A DNA stretch of 64,000 nucleotides from Rhodobacteraceae bacterium F11138 (GTDB taxonomy: Bacteria; Pseudomonadota; Alphaproteobacteria; Rhodobacterales; Rhodobacteraceae), in NCBI GenBank assembly GCA_016521575.1, contig JAEKDP010000002.1, positions 534,098 through 598,097 on the forward strand. Reading direction: 5' to 3'. Positions within the stretch are counted from its first letter, which is position 1; every line of letters starts with the position of its first letter. The notes beneath the pieces were generated by a model. The model was not told the origin of the DNA and ran no database searches. It saw only the letters and a list, made by a program, of their open reading frames with translations. Made by a program: the position numbers and the translations under genes. Of this stretch, positions 1 to 8,303 are shown one piece after another.

Positions 1-2
1 AG

Positions 3-167
3 ACTCTGGTACCCGCACGCGTCCCTGACCCGGCCACGGATTCGCAGGAACAGGTGCAACAACTGGAAAGCCGGCGTCAGGCGCTACAGGCGCGGGCGCA
101 ACAGTTGAACGGTACGATCGTGGACCAGGAAACCAGGACACGCATGCGCAAGGGCATTTCCGAATGA
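3..167 (+). CDS. C-terminal end of an unidentified protein, cut by the window start
   Basis: An open frame enters from the left edge and ends at a TGA at 165-167, giving 54 residues. The visible part is hydrophilic and rich in Gln, Glu and Arg. A stretch around residues 16-40 of the fragment has heptad-like spacing suggesting a short coiled coil, and the chain ends in MRKGISE. It runs in the same direction as hom, whose start lies 78 bases downstream. No family is recognisable from so short a tail, and the N-terminal part lies outside the window, so the call rests only on the open frame and its position. Confidence 0.45.
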   Translation, partial: TLVPARVPDPATDSQEQVQQLESRRQALQARAQQLNGTIVDQETRTRMRKGISE

Positions 168-245
168 TCCGCACCACTTGACGCGTTGCACCAATGCGCT
201 GAACCGGCTAAGGCACTGCAAAATGCACGATCAAGGGACAGCCTC

Positions 246-1532
246 ATGACGACACCGTTGCGCCTGGGAGTGGCAGGCTTGGGAACCGTGGGCATGGGCG
301 TTGTATCCATCGTACGACGTCAGGCCGCATTGCTCGCGGCCCGCACCGGCCGCGATATCGCGATCACCGCCGTATCGGCGCGCGATGCGTCCAAGGATCG
401 TGGCATCGACCTGTCCTGTTATGACTGGGAAAACGATCCTGTCGCGCTGGCGCAGCGCGATGATGTGGATGTGTTCGTCGAACTGATGGGCGGCGAAGAC
501 GGTGCGGCGAAATCCGCGACCCAAGCGGCATTGGCCGCCGGAAAGGATGTCGTCACCGCCAACAAGGCGATGCTGGCGATTCACGGCCAGGCCCTGGCCG
601 AACAGGCCGAGGCCGCAGGCCGGGTCATCCGGTTCGAAGCCGCGGTCGCCGGGGGCATTCCCGTTATCAAGTCCCTGACCGAAGGGTTGGCCGGCAATGA
701 AATCACCCGCGTGATGGGGGTCATGAACGGCACCTGCAACTATATCCTGACCCGGATGGAAAGCGCCGGTCTGCCCTATGAGACCGTCTTCAAGGAAGCC
801 GACGACCTGGGCTATCTCGAAGCGGACCCGACACTGGATGTGGGCGGCATCGACGCCGGACACAAGCTGGCGCTGCTCAGTTCCATTGCATTCGGCACCC
901 GCCCGGATTTCAGCGGCATCGAGATCGAAGGCATCCAGCGCATCGCCATCGAAGATATCCGGCAGGCCGCCGACATGGGCTATCGCATCAAACTGCTGGG
1001 CGTGGCGCAGCGTACCGGGCGCGGGCTGGAACAACGGATGCAGCCCTGTCTGGTGCCCGCCGGTTCTCCGCTGGGCCTGCTGGAAGGCGGCACCAACATG
1101 GTGGTGATTGAAGGCGACGCCGTGGAACAGATCGTGCTGCGCGGCCCCGGCGCCGGACAGGGTCCGACCGCCAGCGCGGTGATGGGCGATGTCTGCGATC
1201 TGGCCCGTGGTCTGCGCGTGGCAACCTTTGGCCAGCCCGCCGTGAACTTGCAGAACGCGCCCTCGACCCGCGCGGTGCTGCCCGCGCCCTACTATCTGCG
1301 CATGACGCTGCTGGACAAACCCGGTGCGCTGGCGAAAATCACCGCGATCCTGGGCGACTCCGGCATATCGATCGACCGCATGCGCCAATATGGCCATTCC
1401 GAATCCGCAGCCCCGGTGCTGATCGTCACACATAAAACCACCCGCGCCGCACTGGACGAGGCGCTGGCTGAAATCCAGAAAACGGATGTGGTGGTGGCGG
1501 ACCCGGTCGCTTTGCGCATAGAAAGCGTGTGA
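246..1532 (+). CDS. hom: Homoserine dehydrogenase
   Basis: Cytoplasmic NAD(P)-dependent enzyme reducing aspartate semialdehyde to homoserine, the branch step to threonine and methionine. The 428-residue protein opens with a Rossmann nucleotide loop (GLGTVGMG, about residues 11-18) and carries the family segment TANKAMLA. The catalytic domain spans roughly 120-330. The last 80 residues form an ACT domain (from YYLRMTLLDKPGALAKI), the usual site of feedback control by threonine. I chose the ATG at 246 because an AAGGGA ribosome site lies just upstream and the Rossmann strand follows at once; the frame is open further upstream to 186 but that extension is not protein-like. glpX follows after 31 bases and is probably cotranscribed. 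Confidence 0.96.
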   Translation: MTTPLRLGVAGLGTVGMGVVSIVRRQAALLAARTGRDIAITAVSARDASKDRGIDLSCYDWENDPVALAQRDDVDVFVELMGGEDGAAKSATQAALAAGKDVVTANKAMLAIHGQALAEQAEAAGRVIRFEAAVAGGIPVIKSLTEGLAGNEITRVMGVMNGTCNYILTRMESAGLPYETVFKEADDLGYLEADPTLDVGGIDAGHKLALLSSIAFGTRPDFSGIEIEGIQRIAIEDIRQAADMGYRIKLLGVAQRTGRGLEQRMQPCLVPAGSPLGLLEGGTNMVVIEGDAVEQIVLRGPGAGQGPTASAVMGDVCDLARGLRVATFGQPAVNLQNAPSTRAVLPAPYYLRMTLLDKPGALAKITAILGDSGISIDRMRQYGHSESAAPVLIVTHKTTRAALDEALAEIQKTDVVVADPVALRIESV

Positions 1533-1563
1533 TCCCACCCGTTCCCGAACAGGAGTTTCCTAT

Positions 1564-2526
1564 ATGACCGGCACAATCGAATTTCATGACCGCCTGCTGT
1601 CGCTGGGATTGGCCCGCGTTGCCGAACAGGCTGCGCTGGCCTCTGCCTCGCTGGTTGGGCGCGGCGACGAAAAGGCCGCGGATCAGGCCGCCGTCAACGC
1701 CATGCGCGAACAGCTGAACCTGCTGGATATCGCAGGGGTGGTGGTGATCGGCGAAGGGGAACGCGACGAAGCCCCGATGCTGTACATCGGCGAAGAGGTC
1801 GGCACCGGCAACGGACCCGGCGTGGATATCGCACTGGATCCGCTGGAAGGCACGACACTGACCGCCAAGGATATGCCCAACGCGCTGACCGTCATCGCCA
1901 TGGGGCCGCGCGGATCCATGTTGCACGCGCCTGACGTTTACATGGAAAAGGTCGCGATCGGCCCCGGCTTCCCCGAAGGTCTGGTCACACTGGACATGCC
2001 GCCGGCCACACGGGTGTCCGCACTGGCCACCGAAAAGGGCTGCGCGCCGTCGGACATCACGGTCTGCATCCTTGAACGCCCGCGTCATGAGGAGATGATC
2101 GCCGAGGTCCGCAGCACAGGCGCGGCAATCCGCCTGATCACCGACGGCGACGTGGCCGGGGTGATGCATTGCGCCGAGGCAGGAAAGACCGGCATCGACA
2201 TGTACATGGGATCCGGCGGCGCCCCCGAAGGCGTTCTTGCGGCGGCGGCCCTGAAATGTATGGGCGGGCAGATCTACGGCCGTCTTCTGTTTCGAAATGA
2301 CGATGAAAAGGCGCGCGCCGAAAAGGCCGGGATCACCGATCTGAACAAGATCTATTCCCGCGACGAGATGGTGCAGCAGGACGTGATCTTTGCCGCCACA
2401 GGCGTGACCGGCGGCACCCTGTTGGCCGGTATCAAACGCGAACCGGGCTGGCTGACCACACAGACGCTGCTGATGCGGTCCAAGACCGGATCCGTGCGGC
2501 GGATGGAATACCGCACACCGGTCTGA
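1564..2526 (+). CDS. glpX: Class II fructose-1,6-bisphosphatase
   Basis: Hydrolyses fructose 1,6-bisphosphate to fructose 6-phosphate in gluconeogenesis; members can also act on sedoheptulose 1,7-bisphosphate. The 320-residue length is normal. Metal and substrate motifs are visible: GEGERDEAPMLY near residues 63-74 and DPLEGTT near 97-103, followed by the conserved GPRGSMLHAPDVYMEK segment and GSGGAPEGVLAAAALK. An AGGAG ribosome site precedes the ATG at 1564. It lies between hom and recJ, an order typical of Rhodobacteraceae, and is probably cotranscribed with hom. A GC-rich hairpin follows the stop codon. Confidence 0.96.
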   Translation: MTGTIEFHDRLLSLGLARVAEQAALASASLVGRGDEKAADQAAVNAMREQLNLLDIAGVVVIGEGERDEAPMLYIGEEVGTGNGPGVDIALDPLEGTTLTAKDMPNALTVIAMGPRGSMLHAPDVYMEKVAIGPGFPEGLVTLDMPPATRVSALATEKGCAPSDITVCILERPRHEEMIAEVRSTGAAIRLITDGDVAGVMHCAEAGKTGIDMYMGSGGAPEGVLAAAALKCMGGQIYGRLLFRNDDEKARAEKAGITDLNKIYSRDEMVQQDVIFAATGVTGGTLLAGIKREPGWLTTQTLLMRSKTGSVRRMEYRTPV

Positions 2527-2562
2527 ACCCGACCGTTCCGGCGGGTGGATTGCTGATACTGC

Positions 2563-2590
2563 AAGGCCGGGTCCGATGTGATCCGGCCTT
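2563..2590 (+). terminator. Hairpin between glpX and recJ, weak terminator candidate
   Basis: The arms AAGGCCGGGTC and GATCCGGCCTT form an 11-bp stem (one G-T pair) around the hexaloop CGATGT. Only three T residues follow, so termination would be partial or Rho-assisted. It lies 36 bases after the glpX stop and 18 bases before the recJ start, so it could separate the two transcripts or sit in the recJ leader. Confidence 0.4.
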
Positions 2591-2608
2591 TGGCGATGGA
2601 GACGTGGA

Positions 2609-4360
2609 ATGGCCTTTCTGGGTGTCGAACAATCGTTGACGGGACGGCGCTGGATCGGCCCGGACATCGAAACCGAACGCGCCTCGGACGCCATGGTGCA
2701 AACCACCGGGCTGCCCCGGGCGGTCTGTCAGGTGCTCGCGCGCCGGGGCGTGCCCGCACCCGAAGCTGATTCCTTTCTGAAACCGCAACTGCGCGACCTG
2801 CTGCCTGACCCTCGCAGCCTGAGAGACATGCAAAAGGCAGCCGCGCGGTTTCTGGTCGCGGTCCAGCGGCGTCAACGCATCGCGGTGTTCGCCGACTACG
2901 ATGTGGATGGCGGCAGTTCGGCGGCCCTGTTGATCAGCTGGCTGCGTGACATGGGCCTGAACGCGACGCTGTATATCCCCGACCGCATCGACGAAGGCTA
3001 TGGCCCCAACGTTCCGGCAATGCGGCAGCTTGCGGATGGCCATGACTTGATCGTCTGTGTGGACTGCGGCACGCTTTCGCACGACCCCATCGCCGCAGCG
3101 GCAGATGCGGATGTGATCGTTCTAGACCACCACCTGGGCGGCGAAACCCTGCCCTGCGCCCTGGCCGTGGTGAATCCGAACCGTCAGGATGAAAGCGGCG
3201 ATCTGCATTATCTCTGTGCCGCCGGCGTGGTGTTTCTGATGCTGGTCGAGGTCCGCAGGCAAATGCGCGAGACCGGCGGGGGCACCGGCCCGGATCTGAT
3301 GGCCCTGCTGGATCTGGTTGCATTGGCAACAGTGGCCGACGTCGCCCCCCTGATCGGGGCCAACCGTGCACTGGTGCGCCAGGGGCTGACCGTCATGGGG
3401 CGTCGCGCGCGTCCGGGGCTGGTGGCGCTGGCGGATGTGTCGCGCATGGACGCCGCACCCAACACCTATCACCTGGGCTTTCTACTGGGGCCACGGGTCA
3501 ACGCGGGCGGGCGCATCGGCAAGGCCGACATGGGCGCGCGGCTGCTGTCGACCGACTCAATGGCCGAAGCCGAGGCCCTGGCCGAACGGCTGGATGCCCT
3601 GAACACGGAGCGGCGCGATATCGAGGCCGCGGTGCGCGCCGCCGCGATGGCGCAGGCAGAAGCGCGCGGACTGGACGCGCCTCTGGTGTGGGCGGCCGGG
3701 GAAGGCTGGCATCCAGGGGTTGTCGGCATCGTCGCCTCGCGCCTGAAAGAGGCCGCCAACCGACCCGCCATTGTGATCGGTCTGGAGGGGGACGAAGGCA
3801 AGGGATCCGGCCGCTCTGTCGCCGGTGTCGACCTGGGCGCGGCGATACAGCGGCTTGCCAGCGACGGGCTGCTGATCAAGGGCGGCGGGCACAAGATGGC
3901 CGCCGGCCTGACCGTGGCGCGCGATCAACTTGAACCGGCCATGCAACGCCTGTCCGAACTGCTGGCAAAGCAGGGCGCGGGCCAGGGCGGACCGGCAGAT
4001 CTGAAACTGGATGGCGCCCTGCTGCCCTCGGCCACCAATGTTGGACTGATCGAAGACATCGAACGCGCAGGCCCTTTCGGGGCCGGTGCCCCCGCGCCAC
4101 GCTATGCCATGCCAGATCTTCAGATCCGCCACGCCCGACGTGTCGGCGAATCTCACCTGAAACTGTCTTTGGCCGATGACATGGGCGGCAAGCTGGACGC
4201 CATTGCCTTTGGCGCATTCGACACCGCCCTGGGACCACGCCTGAGCGAACATGGCGGCGCGCGGTTCCACATGGCCGGCCGACTGGAGATCAACAGCTGG
4301 AATGGACGCCAGACAGTGCAGCTGCGCCTGGACGATGCAGCCGCCTCCAGCACAGGCTGA
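2609..4360 (+). CDS. recJ: Single-stranded-DNA-specific exonuclease RecJ
   Basis: 5'-to-3' exonuclease on single-stranded DNA, used in RecF-pathway recombination, mismatch repair and base excision repair. The 583 residues match the family. DHH-superfamily metal motifs are clear: FADYDVDGG (94-102), VDCGT (151-155) and VLDHH (171-175). The DHHA1 half has VNAGGRIGKAD and the signature GWHPGVVGIVASRL, then GGGHKMAAGL. The C-terminal OB-like region (about 460-583) fits the RecJ OB domain. The ATG at 2609 follows GGAGACGTGG. The gene is followed by tRNA-Glu on the same strand. Confidence 0.96.
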   Translation: MAFLGVEQSLTGRRWIGPDIETERASDAMVQTTGLPRAVCQVLARRGVPAPEADSFLKPQLRDLLPDPRSLRDMQKAAARFLVAVQRRQRIAVFADYDVDGGSSAALLISWLRDMGLNATLYIPDRIDEGYGPNVPAMRQLADGHDLIVCVDCGTLSHDPIAAAADADVIVLDHHLGGETLPCALAVVNPNRQDESGDLHYLCAAGVVFLMLVEVRRQMRETGGGTGPDLMALLDLVALATVADVAPLIGANRALVRQGLTVMGRRARPGLVALADVSRMDAAPNTYHLGFLLGPRVNAGGRIGKADMGARLLSTDSMAEAEALAERLDALNTERRDIEAAVRAAAMAQAEARGLDAPLVWAAGEGWHPGVVGIVASRLKEAANRPAIVIGLEGDEGKGSGRSVAGVDLGAAIQRLASDGLLIKGGGHKMAAGLTVARDQLEPAMQRLSELLAKQGAGQGGPADLKLDGALLPSATNVGLIEDIERAGPFGAGAPAPRYAMPDLQIRHARRVGESHLKLSLADDMGGKLDAIAFGAFDTALGPRLSEHGGARFHMAGRLEINSWNGRQTVQLRLDDAAASSTG

Positions 4361-4402
4361 CACGGCCAAACGCAAATATGTCGATCCAACCGCATTTTTC
4401 TC

Positions 4403-4431
4403 TTGCGCCCACAAGGCCGATTGCCTAATGA
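4403..4431 (+). promoter_or_regulatory. Predicted sigma-70-type promoter of tRNA-Glu
   Basis: TTGCGC at 4403-4408 and TAATGA at 4426-4431 are separated by 17 bases and lie 17 bases upstream of the mature tRNA 5' end, a sensible spacing for a short tRNA leader. The call rests on sequence match alone. Confidence 0.45.
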
Positions 4432-4447
4432 ACCGCTCACCAACAGT

Positions 4448-4522
4448 GGCCCGTTCGTCTATCGGTTAGGACGCCAGGTTTTCAACCTGGAAAGAGGGGT
4501 TCGATTCCCCTACGGGCTGCCA
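4448..4522 (+). tRNA. tRNA-Glu, anticodon UUC
   Basis: Full cloverleaf of 75 bases including an encoded CCA at 4520-4522. The acceptor arm GGCCCGT pairs with ACGGGCT (first pair G-U). The anticodon stem CCAGG/CCTGG encloses TTTTCAA, with anticodon TTC at 4481-4483. The T arm GGGG-TTCGATT-CCCC is canonical. No Glu tRNA-linked integrase gene is visible, although an atypical ORF lies downstream. Confidence 0.96.
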
Positions 4523-4774
4523 CTTCCCCCATAAATCAGTATTTTTGCTGATAAGAATTCAGCGCTGTTTTCTCTGCCTAAGCAGTGCCTTGATTGTCAC
4601 AGACCAGCGAACGGCTCGGAAAGCGCCCGCAACCGCTCGCGAAGACATAACCGCTTGTCGCACCCGTCTATGGTCGCCGTCCGGTCGAATGACTTGGGTT
4701 CGGCCCGAAAGCGCTTCCCAACCGTGCTGTCGAAATGCTTAGATCAATGTGGTTAGAAGTGCGGGGAGTATTCA
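4523..4774. other. Intergenic stretch after tRNA-Glu without a convincing gene
   Basis: These 252 bases are less GC-rich than the surroundings. They hold a weak ATCAG/CTGAT inverted repeat (4535-4552) and a 65-codon open frame with no protein-like features. No second copy of the tRNA 3' end, and so no attachment-site duplication, is visible here. The last bases carry GGGGAG, the ribosome site of the next ORF. Confidence 0.5.
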
Positions 4775-5416
4775 ATGTTCGGGTTCCTAAAAAAGAAGTC
4801 AGAGATCCCGTTGCGAGAAATACTCAACGGCGGCAACGCGGACTACGCGAACTTCGTCAAAGAACTCTTTGATGGCTTGGACAACGCAACCAAAGCGCAT
4901 GTGCTTGTTGCGTATCAAAACCTAATTCCGATTGTCGGCGCAATGCACAACGTCGCAAAGCAGCAGGGGTCGGCGTTCTCGATAGATGACTTCATCATTG
5001 AGTGCGCCGAAAAGCAGGCAGCCGCTCGAGATGAGATCAACACGCGTCGGTTCGCTTGGTTCATGTGGGCGGCGATAGTTTATCGACTTGTCACAATGTC
5101 CAATAGAGACGTCGGAATGAGGGACACGCTTGCCGAAGTTTGGTGCGACATTGCAAGGTGTGCGCCATTCCTTAAAGCATTGCTGCCCGACAACGTGGTC
5201 TGGAAGCCCGATGAAAAGGTTTGGTTTGACTTGATGATAAATGACCCAACGCCGGGAATGGTTGCTTGGGCTATCAACCACGGCGGGCCGAAAGTGATTT
5301 GGCAGTCTAGTGCTATCAAAAAACTTGCCGACGAATTTGGGCTTTTCTACTTTGAAGGCGCTGAGACAATGGGGCCAATTTCGTATATCCCGCCGCGTCC
5401 TGCGCCTGAAGAATGA
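4775..5416 (+). CDS. Hypothetical protein of unknown function, possibly acquired
   Basis: A 213-residue protein with an ATG preceded by GGGGAG at good spacing. It is predicted soluble and mainly helical in the first half, Trp/Tyr-rich in the middle (FAWFMWAAIVYR, DNVVWKPDEKVWFD), and has a Pro-rich end. The WFMWAAIVYRLV stretch is too short and polar-flanked to be a sure membrane segment. I recognise no family. Base and codon use differ from the neighbours (more A/T, AAA lysine codons, tat/ttt), which with the tRNA on its left suggests horizontal transfer. It stands alone: recJ is before the tRNA and the next genes run on the other strand. Confidence 0.6.
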   Translation: MFGFLKKKSEIPLREILNGGNADYANFVKELFDGLDNATKAHVLVAYQNLIPIVGAMHNVAKQQGSAFSIDDFIIECAEKQAAARDEINTRRFAWFMWAAIVYRLVTMSNRDVGMRDTLAEVWCDIARCAPFLKALLPDNVVWKPDEKVWFDLMINDPTPGMVAWAINHGGPKVIWQSSAIKKLADEFGLFYFEGAETMGPISYIPPRPAPEE

Positions 5417-5456
5417 AAAGAAACCCCGGCTGCGTCTTTGAACGCGAACCGGGGTC
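5416..5456 (-). terminator. Intrinsic terminator of the amide transport operon
   Basis: On the minus strand ACCCCGG pairs with CCGGGGT (5449-5455 with 5423-5429), with an inner GCGT/ACGC pairing, and the stem is followed by TTTCTTTTC. It lies about 130 bases past the stop of the last gene of the minus-strand ABC/amidase operon. It also overlaps the end of the convergent hypothetical gene. Confidence 0.7.
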
Positions 5457-5586
5457 AGTTGCCCTTGGTGGCCAACCCCCAAGATGCGTTGTCGAGAGGG
5501 GAGAATACCCACTCGCGTCAATCGATGCCGGATATTTCAGGCATAACACGAACGCTGTACTCCATTGTCTGCTGCCGATTGGGCCC

Positions 5587-7359
5587 TTATTCGGCCACAA
5601 GATGTCCTGCGCCCACATCGACCAGTTTGACGGTCTTGGGGGGGTCTCCTACGGCGCGAACGGGGCTGGGCGGGTCGGAGGCCGCCAGGACGCGCGCGGG
5701 CAATGTCCGGTCGGGGTCGGCATGTGGCACGGCTTCGATCAGGCGACGGGTATAGGAATGACGAGGGTCCCCGAAGACCTGCGCCCCCGTGCCCATTTCG
5801 ACAATCTGGCCAAGATACATCACCGCGACGCGGTCAGCGACGTTTTCAACCACGGCCATGTCGTGGCTGATGAAAAGATACGACATGCTCATCTCGTGTT
5901 TCAGCTCGGCCAGAAGATCCAGCACCGTGGCCTGCACCGAAACATCCAGCGCCGAGACGCTTTCATCCGCGATGATCAGCCTGGGCTCCAGCGCAAGGGC
6001 GCGGGCAATACAGATCCTCTGCCGCTGGCCGCCGGAAAATTCATGGGGATAGCGGTCCAGCGCATCCTCACCCAGACCGACGCGCCGAAACAGTTCCGCG
6101 GCTTTCTCGCGCCGGCTTTCAGCAGTACCGATCCCGTGAATCACCAGCGGCTCGCGCACAAGATCGCCTGCCGTCATACGCCCGTTGAGCGCCGCCATAG
6201 GGTCCTGAAACACCATCTGCAGGTTCCGGCTGACCTGTTTGCGACTTGCCGCGTCATTCCCCAGCGGCTTGCCCTGAAAGCGAATTTCGCCGGTGTGCGG
6301 GACCAGGCCGGCCAATGCGCGGGCGATGGTCGATTTCCCGCAGCCGCTTTCGCCGACCAGCGCGAAGGTTTCACCCTGATAAATGTCAAACGACACCGAT
6401 TCAACGGCGTGTACCCGCTGTACGACACGGCCCAGAAGCCCGCCGTGCAGGTCGTAGGCCACCCGGGCCTCGCGCAGGGTCACAAGCGGTTCGACGTTCT
6501 TGGCCGGGTGTGTGCCATGCCCCTGCCCCATGCGGGGTACGGCGGCCAGCAGCTGGCGGGTATAGGGTTGATCGGGGTTCGTGAAAAGTTTGCGCACGGC
6601 GGCCTGTTCGACCATCTGCCCGCGCTGCATCACCAGCACGTCATCAGCCATTTCGGCGACGACACCCATATCATGCGTAATCAGGATCAGCGCCGTGTTC
6701 ATGTCACGAGCCAGATCGCGCAACAGATCCAGCACCTCGCGCTGAACCGTCACGTCCAGCGCGGTTGTCGGCTCATCCGCGATCAGGATGTCCGGGCGCA
6801 GGGCGATGGCCATGGCAATCACCACCCGCTGCCGCATTCCGCCTGACAGCTCATGGGGATATTGCTGCAACCGGCGCTCTGGTTCGGTCAGACGCACGGC
6901 GCGGACGGCCTCCAGCGCGCGTGTGCGGGCCTCGGCCTTGGACACATTTTCATGCGCGCGGATCGCCTCGATCAGCTGACTGCCGATGCGCATGACCGGA
7001 TTGAGCGCCGTCATCGGTTCCTGGAAAATCATCGCGATGCGATTGCCGCGCAGGCTTTTCAGCTTGCTTTCGGACAGCGCGGTCAATTCCTGCCCGTCGA
7101 AATGGATGGCGCCGCCTGTCACCCGCACCGCCGGCGGGGGCAACAACCCCATGATCGCCAGCGACGTCAGGGATTTGCCGGATCCGCTTTCGCCTGCGAT
7201 GGCCAATGTGCGGCCCTTGTGCAGCGTGAACGACAGGTTCTGGACCAGCGGCACCATTCCCTGCTCGGTGCGTACCGAAATCGACAGGTTGTCCACCGTC
7301 AGGACCGGTGTGTCCCCCGCGGTGTATGCCGCGGGAGAGGTTTGCAACGCCGCCGTCAT
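5587..7359 (-). CDS. Dipeptide-type ABC transporter, fused double ATP-binding protein
   Basis: Energises uptake by the Dpp/Opp-type importer encoded upstream. The 590-residue chain is a DppD-DppF fusion. The first ATPase has Walker A GESGSGKS (about 56-63), signature LSGGMRQR and Walker B LIADEP. The second has GESGCGKS (about 335-342), signature FSGGQRQR and Walker B LIIADES. The short peptide-transporter C-terminal extension follows each domain. Its ATG overlaps the amidase stop by 4 bases, so it is the translationally coupled last gene of the operon, followed by a terminator. The substrate is inferred from context (amides or short peptides), not from this protein. Confidence 0.93.
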   Translation of the reverse strand: MTAALQTSPAAYTAGDTPVLTVDNLSISVRTEQGMVPLVQNLSFTLHKGRTLAIAGESGSGKSLTSLAIMGLLPPPAVRVTGGAIHFDGQELTALSESKLKSLRGNRIAMIFQEPMTALNPVMRIGSQLIEAIRAHENVSKAEARTRALEAVRAVRLTEPERRLQQYPHELSGGMRQRVVIAMAIALRPDILIADEPTTALDVTVQREVLDLLRDLARDMNTALILITHDMGVVAEMADDVLVMQRGQMVEQAAVRKLFTNPDQPYTRQLLAAVPRMGQGHGTHPAKNVEPLVTLREARVAYDLHGGLLGRVVQRVHAVESVSFDIYQGETFALVGESGCGKSTIARALAGLVPHTGEIRFQGKPLGNDAASRKQVSRNLQMVFQDPMAALNGRMTAGDLVREPLVIHGIGTAESRREKAAELFRRVGLGEDALDRYPHEFSGGQRQRICIARALALEPRLIIADESVSALDVSVQATVLDLLAELKHEMSMSYLFISHDMAVVENVADRVAVMYLGQIVEMGTGAQVFGDPRHSYTRRLIEAVPHADPDRTLPARVLAASDPPSPVRAVGDPPKTVKLVDVGAGHLVAE

Positions 7360-8303
7360 TCGAAAACACAGCGCGGGAAGTAGAAGGATACGATCCAGTT
7401 CGGCATGTCCACGATTTCCGATATGCGCAGATCCCCACAGGTCGAGACCAGCATATAGGCATCCTCGGCCGCCAGACCCTGCGTGGCGCAGAGCAGATCA
7501 ACCATCTGGCTGACCGCATCGCGCGCCCCGCTCATCAGATCCGGCCCGATCCCGGTCGTCACCTCATAACCCTTGGCGTCAAGGTGATTGGTCACCGGCC
7601 CCGGCGTGGTGAAGCGCGGCATCTTCATCTGCGCGTCCTTGATCAGATCCAGGGTCACGGTGGCGTTCATCGGGCTTTCGATGGCGGTGCCGCAGACTTC
7701 GCCGTCCCCTTGCGCCGCGTGGGTATCGCCGATGGAAAACAGCGCCCCCGCCACTTCGACCGGCAGATACAGCGTCGTGCCCGCCGCCAGATCGCGGATA
7801 TCGAGGTTCCCCCCGACACGCCGGGGCGGAACCACGGAATGCAGCCCGTCCTCGGCCAGCGCGCAGCCGATGGTGCCGGCAAACGGCTTCAACGGCACCC
7901 GGCCGTGTTTGCCAAACAGCGCCGGTGCCAGCGTATCGGGGTCATAGTCCCAGATCGTCAGCGCCGGGTCGGTGAACTGATCGGCAAGCAGTCCGAAACC
8001 CGGAATATTCGCCGTCCAGCCGAACCCCGAGGGGGTGAACCCCTCGATGGTGATCTTGAGCGCATCGCCCGGTTCCGCGCCGTCGACATAGATCGGGCCG
8101 GACACCGGGTTGATCTTGCCGAAATCCAGCGTCTCCACGTCCTTGACCGTACTATCCTTGGTCAGTTGTCCGGCTGAACTGTCATGACAGTGGAATTCAA
8201 GCGTCGAGCCAGGGGCCACCGTCTCGGCCGGGACAAACGAGTTGTCCCAGCCGAAATGGTGATGGCGCCCGTGAATCGTGTAGTCAGGGCATTTATTGCA
8301 CAT
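7356..8303 (-). CDS. Acetamidase/formamidase family protein
   Basis: Predicted cytoplasmic amidase releasing ammonia from a short-chain amide such as formamide or acetamide. The 315 residues match the FmdA/AmdA family, with the hallmark N-terminus HGRHHHFGWDNS (about 11-22), then AEPGDALKITIEG, the GDTHAAQGDGEVCGTAIE segment (about 192-209) and the late STCGDLRISEIVD. It overlaps the end of the binding-protein gene by 11 bases and lacks a strong ribosome site, which suggests translational coupling. Its place inside a transporter operon headed by AmiC/AmiR-type regulators supports import followed by hydrolysis. The exact substrate cannot be read from sequence. Confidence 0.92.
   Translation of the reverse strand: MCNKCPDYTIHGRHHHFGWDNSFVPAETVAPGSTLEFHCHDSSAGQLTKDSTVKDVETLDFGKINPVSGPIYVDGAEPGDALKITIEGFTPSGFGWTANIPGFGLLADQFTDPALTIWDYDPDTLAPALFGKHGRVPLKPFAGTIGCALAEDGLHSVVPPRRVGGNLDIRDLAAGTTLYLPVEVAGALFSIGDTHAAQGDGEVCGTAIESPMNATVTLDLIKDAQMKMPRFTTPGPVTNHLDAKGYEVTTGIGPDLMSGARDAVSQMVDLLCATQGLAAEDAYMLVSTCGDLRISEIVDMPNWIVSFYFPRCVFE

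Noticed and set aside
4523-4774. Attachment-site duplication for an island at tRNA-Glu
   Set aside because: I looked for a second copy of the tRNA 3' end downstream and saw none, and there is no integrase gene.
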